From the NCBI RefSeq assembly GCF_030680395.1, contig NZ_JAUXVR010000029.1, forward strand, positions 1 through 64,000: 64,000 nt of DNA. The letters are read 5' to 3'. Of the stretch, positions 10,401 to 18,264 are shown in pieces. The number at the start of each line of letters is the position of its first letter. Within the stretch, counting starts at the first letter, position 1. This stretch comes from Methylobacter sp. (lineage in GTDB: Bacteria > Pseudomonadota > Gammaproteobacteria > Methylococcales > Methylomonadaceae). The notes beneath the pieces were generated by a model. That model saw nothing but the letters and a program-made list of their open reading frames with translations. It ran no database searches and was not told the origin of the DNA. The translations under genes were made by a program, and so were the position numbers.

Positions 10401-10470
10401 AGGCAAAAGGCGAAAGGCAAAAGGCAAAAAAGCCCGGTTCCTTCGCCTTTCGCCTTTCGCCTTTTTCGCC
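10401..10470. repeat. AGGCGAAAGGC palindromic repeat
   Basis: AAGGCGAAAGGC on the left pairs with GCCTTTCGCCTTT on the right around the loop AAAAAAGCCCGGTTCC, and both arms contain further short direct copies of GGCAAAA or CGCCTTT. The same palindrome recurs at 38192-38261. It could also end transcription in both directions. Confidence 0.7.
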
Positions 10471-10490
10471 CTTAGACTTTAATTTTAATT

Positions 10491-12179
10491 ATGAGTGACA
10501 AAAACACCCGCACTTTCTCTTCCCTGGTCGTTGATGGCATGGAGCGCGCACCGAGCCGCGCCATGTTGCACGCCGTCGGTTTTAACAATGAAGATTTCAA
10601 GAAACCGCAAATAGGCATTGCTTCCACATGGAGCATGGTCACGCCTTGCAATATGCATATCAACAAGCTGGCCGATGCGGCAGCGGTTGGCGTTAACAAT
10701 GCCGACGGCAAGGCCGTGATCTTTAACACCATCACCATTTCCGATGGCATTTCAATGGGCACCGAGGGCATGAAATATTCGCTGGTGTCCCGCGAAGTGA
10801 TTGCCGACTCGATTGAAACCGTGGTCGGTTGCCAGGGTTTTGACGGTGTCGTCGCGATCGGCGGCTGCGACAAAAACATGCCGGGCTGCATGATTGCTTT
10901 GGCACGTTTAAACCGCCCGGCTGTGTTTGTTTACGGCGGAACGATTATGCCCGGCTGTCACAAAGACAAAAAACTGGATGTGGTTTCCGTATTTGAAGCG
11001 GTCGGCGCCAGAGCCAACAACCAGATCGATGATGCCGAGCTGGCTGAAATTGAAGCCAAAGCTATACCGGGAGCGGGTTCCTGCGGCGGCATGTACACCG
11101 CCAACACGATGGCGTCGGCCATTGAAGCGCTGGGCATGAGCTTGCCTAATAGCTCAGCTCAGGCAGCCATTTCAAACGACAAACGTCTGGATTGCGAACG
11201 CGCCGGCGCGGCCGTTTTGGAACTATTGAAAAAGGATATCAAGCCCAGAGACATCATGACCAAAGCCGCGTTTGAGAATGCCATTACCGTAGTTATTGCA
11301 CTCGGCGGCTCGACCAATGCGGTATTGCACATCCTGGCGATGGCTAATTCAACCGGCGTGGATATTACCCTGGACGACTTCACCCGCATCGGCAAACATG
11401 TACCTATGCTGGCCGATTTAAAGCCCAGCGGCCGTTATTTGATGACCGAATTGATCGAAATCGGCGGCATACAACCGTTGATGAAAATCCTGCTGGACAA
11501 AGGGTTGCTGCACGGCGATTGTTTAACCGTTACCGGCCTTACGCTGGCGGAAAATCTGGCTGATGTTAATCCGTATCCTGAAGACCAGGATGTGATTCAT
11601 TCTCTGGATAATCCGATCAAAAAAGACAGTCATTTGGTGGTGATGTACGGCAATCTGGCTTCAGAAGGCGCGGTCGCCAAAATTACCGGCAAGGAAGGGC
11701 TAGTGTTTACCGGCACAGCCAAAGTGTTCGATGCCGAAGAACAGGCGTTGAAAAGTATTTTAAACGGCGATATCGTCAAAGGGGACGTCATCGTTATCCG
11801 CTACGAGGGCCCCAAAGGTGGTCCCGGCATGAGAGAAATGCTTACTCCTACCTCGGCGGTCATGGGCAAAGGTTTGGGCAAGGAAGTGGCGTTAATTACC
11901 GACGGCCGGTTTTCCGGCGGCACCCACGGTTTCGTGGTCGGGCATATCACGCCTGAAGCTTATGTCGGCGGCGCACTGGCGATAGTCGAGAATGGCGATA
12001 CTATCACCATCGACGCGGAAAACAACGAATTGAAACTGCATGTCAACGAACATGAAATAGCTCGTCGTTTTGAAAAATGGACACAACCCGCGCCGCGTTA
12101 TACCCGTGGCGTGTTGGCGAAATATGCCAAGTTGGTGAGTTCTGCTTCGTTAGGCGCGGTTACGGATAATTTGGATTGA
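10491..12179 (+). CDS. ilvD: dihydroxy-acid dehydratase
   Basis: 562 residues, standard length. Dehydrates 2,3-dihydroxy-isovalerate and its methylvalerate analogue to the 2-oxo acids of valine and isoleucine synthesis, using an Fe-S cluster and Mg. Cluster ligands appear as [10 protein letters not shown] and [13 protein letters not shown]; other family blocks are [37 protein letters not shown] and [16 protein letters not shown]. It is monocistronic between repeat hairpins; no other ilv genes are in the window. Confidence 0.97.
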   Translation: MSDKNTRTFSSLVVDGMERAPSRAMLHAVGFNNEDFKKPQIGIASTWSMVTPCNMHINKLADAAAVGVNNADGKAVIFNTITISDGISMGTEGMKYSLVSREVIADSIETVVGCQGFDGVVAIGGCDKNMPGCMIALARLNRPAVFVYGGTIMPGCHKDKKLDVVSVFEAVGARANNQIDDAELAEIEAKAIPGAGSCGGMYTANTMASAIEALGMSLPNSSAQAAISNDKRLDCERAGAAVLELLKKDIKPRDIMTKAAFENAITVVIALGGSTNAVLHILAMANSTGVDITLDDFTRIGKHVPMLADLKPSGRYLMTELIEIGGIQPLMKILLDKGLLHGDCLTVTGLTLAENLADVNPYPEDQDVIHSLDNPIKKDSHLVVMYGNLASEGAVAKITGKEGLVFTGTAKVFDAEEQALKSILNGDIVKGDVIVIRYEGPKGGPGMREMLTPTSAVMGKGLGKEVALITDGRFSGGTHGFVVGHITPEAYVGGALAIVENGDTITIDAENNELKLHVNEHEIARRFEKWTQPAPRYTRGVLAKYAKLVSSASLGAVTDNLD

Positions 12180-12190
12180 TGTATGGTACT

Positions 12191-12240
12191 CATCGCGTAC
12201 CTTTTCAATTTTCTGGCTATTCTAAAATTGGTACGCGATG
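12191..12240. repeat. inverted repeat downstream of ilvD
   Basis: CATCGCGTACC (12191-12201) pairs with GGTACGCGATG (12230-12240), an 11-bp perfect stem with an AT-rich loop. It begins 11 bases after the ilvD stop. It may act as a transcript end or be a dispersed palindrome; there is no T-run after it. Confidence 0.6.
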
Positions 12241-12277
12241 CGTCGTACCCTACTCGGCTAGATAATTTGGAGTAACC

Positions 12278-13522
12278 ATGAGTGACGAAGTAAGGTTGAA
12301 TCATTTTTTTTCCGTATTACGGGAGAAACACAACGTATTTTCGGATAATTATACTTTCTTTGCTCCCAAGCTAGCTCCCCGGTTTAATAGCTTTAAATTT
12401 ATCCGTCCAGATGAGATGAAGCTATCCGAAATTCTGGCTATGCTGCTAAATCCGCAGGGAGATCATGCACAGGGAGATATTTTTTTGCGGCTATTTTTCG
12501 CGGAAATAGATCTCACCTACCCAATTTATAAGAGCAACATTAAAATTGGCTGTGAGGTTTCTACAGACAGGATAGAAAACAAATCGCGACGTATTGATAT
12601 TGAAATCAATTTTGGTGATCAATTCGGGCTTGCCATTGAAAATAAGCCTTGGACATATGACCAATTTCAGCAACTTAGTGATTACGCTAAGCAAATGCAA
12701 AATAAATTTGGTGAAAACTGGTGTTTAATTTATCTGTCAGGGGACGACTCGAATCCTAGTGAAGGTAGCGTATCTCCAGCGCAGCTTGAGACGTGGGAAG
12801 AAAATAACCAATACAAAAAAATAAATTTTGGTCAGATTTTGGAATGGCTAAAAAAGTGTGAGGCACAATGTCAAGCGGATCATGTGCGGCATTTTTTACG
12901 CGATTTTATTGGTTATTGTAGAAGTGAATTTTTGGGAGAGACAGACATGGTAGATGCTAATTTGATAAAAGATTTTGCCTTAAAATGCGAAAACCTAGAA
13001 TTGTCACTTGCTATTGGGCAACAAATGATAGCTATAAAAGAAGAGTTGCTCAAAAAATTTGTGGCGGATTTAGAAACACAATTTAAAGATGCTCTCCCAA
13101 GCTGGGAATTCACACCGGACAAAAATTTTAGCTATTGGTCGTGTAAGCGGAATCCTTTTAAATTTCATAAGGTAGAGTGGGAAAATTATTGTCTCGCAAT
13201 TGAATTCGATAAAAATCAATGTATTGGACTGGCTTTTGGGGTTCGTAAAATGGATGACAATATTCCTGATTTGCCTGATGACGTTCTTAAAAATTTGAAT
13301 GAGAAATTAAATAAGTCAGGGTTAAAAAGTTCATGGTGGCCTTGGTATCAAAATTTCCCTTCGCCATATTTTGAGTGGTGGAATAATATTGAGCCTTGGC
13401 TTGATATTCAGTCTGGAGAAATGGCTAAGAGAGTCATAGATGAAATTGTGGCGTTGGCACATGAATCAGAAGCAATTATTGATGAAGCAGAGCTTGCCGT
13501 AGGATGGGCTTTAGTCCCGTAG
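12278..13522 (+). CDS. PD-(D/E)XK nuclease-superfamily protein
   Basis: 414 residues. After an N-terminal helical part (EMKLSEILAMLLNPQGDHAQG), the core shows the PD-(D/E)XK signature: RRIDIEINFGDQFGLAIENK, that is an Asp, then Glu-x-Lys on the next strand, followed by helix QFQQLSDYAKQM and strand CLIYLS. This layout matches the PDDEXK_4 group, whose members are often orphan genes in accessory DNA; a defence role is inferred only. The C-terminal half (SYWSCKRNPFKFHKVEWENY, rich in Trp) may bind DNA or a partner. Base composition is visibly more AT-rich than ilvD or argA next to it, which suggests transfer. The antitoxin gene follows 110 bp later. Confidence 0.75.
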   Translation: MSDEVRLNHFFSVLREKHNVFSDNYTFFAPKLAPRFNSFKFIRPDEMKLSEILAMLLNPQGDHAQGDIFLRLFFAEIDLTYPIYKSNIKIGCEVSTDRIENKSRRIDIEINFGDQFGLAIENKPWTYDQFQQLSDYAKQMQNKFGENWCLIYLSGDDSNPSEGSVSPAQLETWEENNQYKKINFGQILEWLKKCEAQCQADHVRHFLRDFIGYCRSEFLGETDMVDANLIKDFALKCENLELSLAIGQQMIAIKEELLKKFVADLETQFKDALPSWEFTPDKNFSYWSCKRNPFKFHKVEWENYCLAIEFDKNQCIGLAFGVRKMDDNIPDLPDDVLKNLNEKLNKSGLKSSWWPWYQNFPSPYFEWWNNIEPWLDIQSGEMAKRVIDEIVALAHESEAIIDEAELAVGWALVP

Positions 13523-13567
13523 GTTGAGTTAGTAGCTTATTGAGCGTAGCGAGATAACGTAACCTAC
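13519..13567. repeat. GTAGGTT...AACCTAC inverted repeat
   Basis: GTAGGTT at 13519-13525 pairs with AACCTAC at 13561-13567, and GCGTAGCGAGATAACG lies inside. It resembles the GGGTTACG/CGTAACCC palindrome near 32.75 kb and overlaps the end of the PD-(D/E)XK gene. Confidence 0.45.
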
Positions 13568-13632
13568 ATATACTCCTGGAGTTTGAAAATCAGCAAACAT
13601 TGCGCACATCTGACTGAAATGAGGGTGACATA

Positions 13633-13857
13633 ATGAATACAGCCGAATTAATTTACCAAAAAGCAAAGGCATTGCCCGAAGTTGAGGCGCGAGAAATTCT
13701 GGATTTCATGGAATTTTTGGAAACCAAGCGCCGAGGCGAAAGCGAAACTGCTTATCTTTTGCAAGAACCGGAAAATGCCCGAAGACTGTTGGCGGCGGCG
13801 GACAACATCCGGGCTGGACGATGCGTTGAAGCACGGGAATTGCTGCCCGATGATTAA
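13633..13857 (+). CDS. antitoxin with DUF2281-like start and YefM-like end
   Basis: 74 residues. The first half (AELIYQKAKALPEVEAREILDFMEFLETK) matches DUF2281 antitoxin-type helices. The second half (YLLQEPENARRLLAAADNIRAG) matches the toxin-wrapping C-terminus of YefM/Phd antitoxins, which carries the YLL..P.NA.RLL pattern. It sits directly before, and overlaps by 8 bp, the YoeB-type toxin remnant, as in yefM-yoeB. I read it as a chimeric antitoxin in which the usual YefM DNA-binding half has been exchanged. The reading frame is intact. Confidence 0.75.
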   Translation: MNTAELIYQKAKALPEVEAREILDFMEFLETKRRGESETAYLLQEPENARRLLAAADNIRAGRCVEARELLPDD

Positions 13858-14152
13858 TTTCGAGCAGCAAGGATGGGAAACTACCTGTTTTGGAAGCAAG
13901 CCGACAAGACCAAGGTTAAGCGTATCAATCAGTTAATCAGGGATATTCAACGCGATCCATTCGATGGCATTGGTAAGCCCGAAGCCTTGCGCCACGGGTT
14001 GACGGGATTATGGTCACGCCGTATTGATGACGACTGCATGGGTGCAGGAGGTAGAGCAATGCAGGAGCAATTGCCGAGGACATCGGCTGATTTATTCAGT
14101 GAGCGACAGAAAAATCATCATTGCCCAATGCCGTTATCACTATGGTGATTGA
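13850..14152 (+). pseudogene. YoeB-type toxin gene, broken by a frameshift and a repeat insertion
   Basis: Three frame segments together rebuild a YoeB RNase. MINFEQQGWE starts at ATG 13850, overlapping the antitoxin. After one lost base near 13880 the frame becomes YLFWKQADKTKVKRINQLI and continues to GKPEALRHGLTGLWSRRID. At about 14030 one unit of the 48-bp repeat is inserted, a net gain of about 46 nt, which shifts the frame again. HRLIYSVSDRKIIIAQCRYH, with the catalytic C-terminal Arg-Tyr-His-Tyr, follows from 14081 to the ancestral stop at 14150. YoeB toxins cut mRNA at the ribosome. As written, no full toxin can be made. The track ORF 13873-14148 is the middle segment read through the repeat. 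Confidence 0.85.
14030..14076 (+). repeat. 48-bp repeat, single copy inside the yoeB-type gene
   Basis: Begins ACGACTGCATGG and ends CAATTGCCG, 47 bp. It is almost identical to the first unit at 32751-32797, and to the units in amgK read on the other strand. It interrupts the conserved (D/E)EHR segment of the toxin. Confidence 0.85.
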
Positions 14153-14198
14153 AGCTGGAACTTGGGAACTAGCCAATAACATTCTTGCCAAACAAACC

Positions 14199-15515
14199 AT
14201 GAAACCACAAAACTCATTCGTCAGCTGGTTTAGGGATTCATCCCCCTACATTCACGCCCACCGCAATAAAACCTTTGTTATTTTCTTTGGTGGCGAAGCG
14301 GTGCTGGCTGATGATTTCGATCACCACGTTCACGATTTCGCCTTACTGAACAGCCTGGGCATACGCCTGGTTTTGGTCCACGGCATACGTCCGCAGATCG
14401 ACCAGCGGCTCGTCAAGCTGGACGTTTCCGCCCGTTTTCACAAAAACCTGCGCATTACCGACGATGTCGCGTTGCAATGCGTTAAGGAAGCCGCCGGACT
14501 GGTCCGCGTGGAAATTGAAGCGCTGCTATCTATGGGGCTGGCCAACTCGCCGATGGCGGGGGCTAAAATCAAGGTGGCCTCGGGAAATTTTGTCGTCGCC
14601 AAACCGATAGGCGTGATCGACGGCATCGATTACTGCCATACTGGGGAAGTTCGTCGTATCGACGGTGCGGCCATTCATCAGCAACTCGACCAGGACAATG
14701 TGGTGTTAATCTCGCCGGTCGGTTATTCGCCGAGCGGCGAAGTCTTCAATCTGTCGGCAGAACAAGTCGCTACGGCGGTTTCGATTACGTTAAAAGCCGA
14801 AAAACTGGTTTTGTTGACCGAACAAAGCTGCTGCAATCCCGATAACGGCGAGCAAATCCAGCAAATGACCACCGCCGAAGCCGACGCTTTTTTACAGCAA
14901 CACCCGGACATATCAACCGATATCAGCTTGCCGCTCAAAGCCGCTATGCAAAGCTGCCAATCCGGGATCGACCGTGTGCATTTAATTAATCGGGCCATTG
15001 ACGGTGCGCTGCTGCTGGAGTTATTCAGCCGCGACGGCATAGGCACGCTGATCAGCTCGACGGCTTTTGAAGAACTGCGCCCGGCCACGTTGAACGACAT
15101 CGGCGGCATTCTGGAGTTGATCAAGCCGCTGGAGCAGCAAGGCAAGCTGGCCAAGCGCTCCAGGGAAAAAATTGAAATGGAAATCGCCGACTATATTGTT
15201 ATCGAACGCGACGGCCTGATTATCGGCTGTACCGCATTACATCCTGACGTGCAAGGCCGGTTCGGCGCCATTGCCTGCCTTGCTGTGCATCCGGATTATC
15301 AGGGATCGGCCAGAGGCAATCGCATGCTTGAATATGTCTATCGCAGGGCGGGAGAACTCAGGCTTAAGAAATTATTCGTGTTGTCTACGCAAACCATGCA
15401 CTGGTTTATTGAACGGGGGTTTTTATCGTCATCTATTACCGATCTCCCCGATCAGCTCAAGGTGTTATATAACCCGCAAAGAAACTCTAAAATTCTTTGT
15501 AAAGAAATCGCATAG
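14199..15515 (+). CDS. argA: amino-acid N-acetyltransferase (N-acetylglutamate synthase)
   Basis: 438 residues from the ATG at 14199, which gives the usual start before FVSWFRDSSPYIHAHRNKTF; the longer track start at 14121 lies in the toxin remnant. The N-terminal amino-acid-kinase fold (residues 25-290; FVIFFGGEAVL, GIRLVLVHGIRPQID, NVVLISPVGYSPSGE) binds arginine as feedback regulator but lacks kinase function. The C-terminal GNAT domain (about 295-438; IACLAVHPDYQGSARGNRML) acetylates glutamate from acetyl-CoA. It is the first step of arginine synthesis. The cpdA gene follows 9 bp later and may be co-transcribed. Confidence 0.95.
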   Translation: MKPQNSFVSWFRDSSPYIHAHRNKTFVIFFGGEAVLADDFDHHVHDFALLNSLGIRLVLVHGIRPQIDQRLVKLDVSARFHKNLRITDDVALQCVKEAAGLVRVEIEALLSMGLANSPMAGAKIKVASGNFVVAKPIGVIDGIDYCHTGEVRRIDGAAIHQQLDQDNVVLISPVGYSPSGEVFNLSAEQVATAVSITLKAEKLVLLTEQSCCNPDNGEQIQQMTTAEADAFLQQHPDISTDISLPLKAAMQSCQSGIDRVHLINRAIDGALLLELFSRDGIGTLISSTAFEELRPATLNDIGGILELIKPLEQQGKLAKRSREKIEMEIADYIVIERDGLIIGCTALHPDVQGRFGAIACLAVHPDYQGSARGNRMLEYVYRRAGELRLKKLFVLSTQTMHWFIERGFLSSSITDLPDQLKVLYNPQRNSKILCKEIA

Positions 15516-15524
15516 AATCTTCCC

Positions 15525-16328
15525 ATGACCAATAACCCCGCCTGTATATCAATCCTGCAACTATCTGATTTGCATATTCTGGCGGAACCGGAAGATAAAA
15601 TGCTGGGAATTAATACTGAGCATTATTTTCATGCCTGTCTTGAGCAGGCCTTTACTGAAAATCGTCATTTCGATTTGATTTTGCTGACGGGTGATTTGGC
15701 TCAGGATCCTTGCCTTGCAAGCTACCAACGCATCTTAAACAGCCTTGAAGTCTATGGAACGCCATGTATCTGCCTGCCCGGCAATCATGACGATTATAAG
15801 TTTATGCAGCAGATATTTAATACCGACAGGATTAACTGCCGCAAACAGGTTAAGCTGGGTAATTGGCAGCTGATTAGCCTGAACAGCCAAATACCTGGAA
15901 AACCCGGTGGTCGTTTATCAAATGAGGAATTGGCATTTCTTGAAAACTGCTTAACTGAAAACCCAGATCGCCATGCGCTTGTCGCAGTCCATCATCATTT
16001 TCTGGAAACTAAAAGTCCCTGGATGGATACCATGATTATAGAAAACAGTCGGGAGTTATTGGCGATAATTGATAAATACCCGCAAGTAAAAGTCATAACT
16101 ACGGGGCATATCCATCAAGTCATGGATATAAAGACAGCAGCTCTTCGGGTATTGGGAGTGCCTTCAACCTGCTTTCAATTTGCACCTGAAACCCTTGAAT
16201 TCAGTGTGAGCGATGCGGCTCCGGGTTATCGATTAATAGAGCTGTATGCAGACGGTCGGGTTGAATCCGAGGTTGTCCGTTTGCCGGAGCCATTGACCGA
16301 ATTGCGGGCAAATGCACATGGATATTGA
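15525..16328 (+). CDS. cpdA: 3',5'-cyclic-AMP phosphodiesterase
   Basis: 267 residues, a class III cyclic nucleotide phosphodiesterase of the calcineurin-like fold with two metals. Metal ligands are visible in order: QLSDLHI, LTGDLAQD, CLPGNHDD, AVHHHF and TTGHIHQ. It hydrolyses cAMP to AMP in the cytoplasm and so would temper Crp-type regulation. It lies just after argA, an arrangement without clear functional link. The assignment to CpdA rather than another metallophosphatase rests on length and the closely matching DLH/GDLAQD/GNHDD spacing. Confidence 0.85.
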   Translation: MTNNPACISILQLSDLHILAEPEDKMLGINTEHYFHACLEQAFTENRHFDLILLTGDLAQDPCLASYQRILNSLEVYGTPCICLPGNHDDYKFMQQIFNTDRINCRKQVKLGNWQLISLNSQIPGKPGGRLSNEELAFLENCLTENPDRHALVAVHHHFLETKSPWMDTMIIENSRELLAIIDKYPQVKVITTGHIHQVMDIKTAALRVLGVPSTCFQFAPETLEFSVSDAAPGYRLIELYADGRVESEVVRLPEPLTELRANAHGY

Positions 16329-16348
16329 AAACAGGGTCAAAGCCATAT

Positions 16349-16371
16349 ATGCGCTGAAAAATGAAGCGCAT
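16349..16371. terminator. weak hairpin between convergent genes
   Basis: ATGCGCT (16349-16355) pairs with AGCGCAT (16365-16371) around GAAAAATGA, between cpdA and the minus-strand permease gene. There is no strong T-run on either side, so termination is only a suggestion. Confidence 0.35.
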
Positions 16372-16429
16372 CGTTCTCGTTCGATGTAAAAGACAGGCTG
16401 GTTATTTCCGGGACTAAACAGCTAATCGA

Positions 16430-17194
16430 TTAATTTTTAATGCCAATACCTTTATGCAAAAGATAAAGGCTAAATAATGTCAGGGTAATAATAAATCCAC
16501 CGGTAATGATAAATGTCATCTGAATATCAACATCCGTCACACCTATCAAGCCGTAACGAAAGGCGTTAATCATATATAAGATAGGATTTCCCATAGAGAT
16601 ATTCTGCCAAATACTGGGCAACATATTTACCGAATAGAAAACGCCTCCCAGATAGCTTAACGGAGTTAATACAAAGTTCGGGATAATCGAAATATCGTCA
16701 AAACTCTCGGCGAGTATCGCATTGATAAAGCCAGCCAAAGAAAATACAGTGGCTGTCAGCACGGCGATTGACAGGGCAATAGCGATGTTATTAACGGTAA
16801 TATCTGTAAATAACAAAGAAATCAAAGTTACAACAATACCCACCAGTAATCCGCGGATGATGCCGCCGCTTACATAGCCGCCAAGAATCACCCAGTTGGG
16901 TATCGGGGCAACCAGTAGTTCTTCAATATTACGTTGGAATTTGGTCGAGTAAAACGAAGACACTACATTGGCGTAGGAATGGCTGATAACCGACATTAAA
17001 ATAATGCCGGGAACGATATAGTCCATGTAGCTGGCGCCGCTGATAGTGCCTATACGGTCGCCGATTAACTTGCCGAAAATCAGAAAATACAGTGCGGTGG
17101 TGATAGCCGGCGGCAGTAAGGTTTGCGGCCAGATACGGATAAATCGGAATATCTCTTTGGTAACAATGGTTCTAAAGGCAATAGAGTAATTCAT
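16430..17194 (-). CDS. yadH: ABC-2 type permease, YadH-like
   Basis: 254 residues with six hydrophobic helices and the ABC-2 family region YMDYIVPGIILMSVI followed by SHSYANVVSSFYSTKFQRNIEELL. FVLTPLSYLGGVFYSV is the conserved loop before the last helices. It forms the inner-membrane part of an exporter with the ATPase encoded immediately upstream (start and stop codons share 17194). E. coli YadGH is the closest known match in length and order; the substrate is not known. Confidence 0.85.
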   Translation of the reverse strand: MNYSIAFRTIVTKEIFRFIRIWPQTLLPPAITTALYFLIFGKLIGDRIGTISGASYMDYIVPGIILMSVISHSYANVVSSFYSTKFQRNIEELLVAPIPNWVILGGYVSGGIIRGLLVGIVVTLISLLFTDITVNNIAIALSIAVLTATVFSLAGFINAILAESFDDISIIPNFVLTPLSYLGGVFYSVNMLPSIWQNISMGNPILYMINAFRYGLIGVTDVDIQMTFIITGGFIITLTLFSLYLLHKGIGIKN

Positions 17195-18135
17195 TATTTA
17201 TTACCTGTCGCTTTTGAGCCGATGGGGTTTGAGTCAATCAAATCCATAAATAATTGTTCCAACCGATTAGTCTTGTTTTTCAAGCTGGTGACTTCGATAT
17301 TCTGTGCGGTTAATTGACTGAATAGCTTATTAAGGCTGTGCTCTTTAGGTACGGCGACACTAAGCGTCTTGTCAGTCACACGCTCAATTTGGCAGCCTTC
17401 AAGCACAGGCGCCGCAGCAATAGGGCGAGCCAGATCCAGTACAAAATGTTCGACATGCAGTCTCGCCAGCAAACTTGCCATATCGGAATTTTCGACAATT
17501 TTCCCATGATTGATGATAGCGATATTGCGACACAGACTTTCCGCTTCTTCGAGATAGTGCGTGGTTAAAATGATAGTCGTGCCTTGCTGATTCACTTCCT
17601 GCATCATTTGCCACATGGAACGGCGTATTTCTATATCGACGCCTGCGGTTGGTTCATCAAGAATCAATAACTTGGGCGCATGCACCAGGGCGCGGGCTAT
17701 CATGACCCGGCGTTTCATGCCGCCTGACAAGCGCCTAGAAACAGTATCGCGCTTGTCCCATAAATCCATTTGTTTAAGACAGTATTCGGTGCGTTGCAGC
17801 GCAAGTTTACGCGACAGCCCGTAATAGCCGGCCTGATTGAGCAAAATACTCTTGACGGTGTCGAACTGATTAAAATTGACCTCCTGCGGAACCAGGCCGA
17901 TACAGCTTTTGGCTTTTGCTCGCTCACGTCTTAAGTCATGCCCGAAGATACTGACTGAGCCGCTGGATTCATTGACCAGTGAGCTGATAATGCCTATAGC
18001 CGTTGACTTGCCGGCGCCATTCGGTCCCAGCAAGGCAAAGAAATCGCCGGCCTCAACATCAAGATCAATGCCTTTTAAGGCTTCAAAGCCGTTATTATAG
18101 ATTTTTCTGAGATTACGCAGAGATAATGCATTCAT
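17194..18135 (-). CDS. yadG: ABC transporter ATP-binding protein, YadG-like
   Basis: 313 residues. Walker A (LLGPNGAGKSTAIG), Q-loop (GLVPQEVNFN), signature (LSGGMKRRVMIARAL), Walker B (LLILDEPTAGVDIEIR) and the switch His (ILTTHYLEEAE) are complete, so the ATPase should be active. The last 80 residues are a family-specific tail seen in exporters of the YadG/DrrA type. It is the first gene of a two-gene operon with the permease, probably from a promoter in the 130-bp gap shared divergently with ppx. Confidence 0.88.
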   Translation of the reverse strand: MNALSLRNLRKIYNNGFEALKGIDLDVEAGDFFALLGPNGAGKSTAIGIISSLVNESSGSVSIFGHDLRRERAKAKSCIGLVPQEVNFNQFDTVKSILLNQAGYYGLSRKLALQRTEYCLKQMDLWDKRDTVSRRLSGGMKRRVMIARALVHAPKLLILDEPTAGVDIEIRRSMWQMMQEVNQQGTTIILTTHYLEEAESLCRNIAIINHGKIVENSDMASLLARLHVEHFVLDLARPIAAAPVLEGCQIERVTDKTLSVAVPKEHSLNKLFSQLTAQNIEVTSLKNKTNRLEQLFMDLIDSNPIGSKATGNK

Positions 18136-18264
18136 GCTGAAACTAACACTTAACGGAAGCCTTTAAATAAGTTAAATTACGCGTTGCATCCATGTGTTTG
18201 GATGGTTAAAACCGTGTGATTTTATCAGATATTAACACGCTTCATAGACAAAACTGGATAACTA

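Noticed and set aside
14121-14198. Upstream start of argA in the track
   Set aside because: These codons are the end of the toxin remnant (QCRYH in another frame). The family start fits the ATG at 14199.
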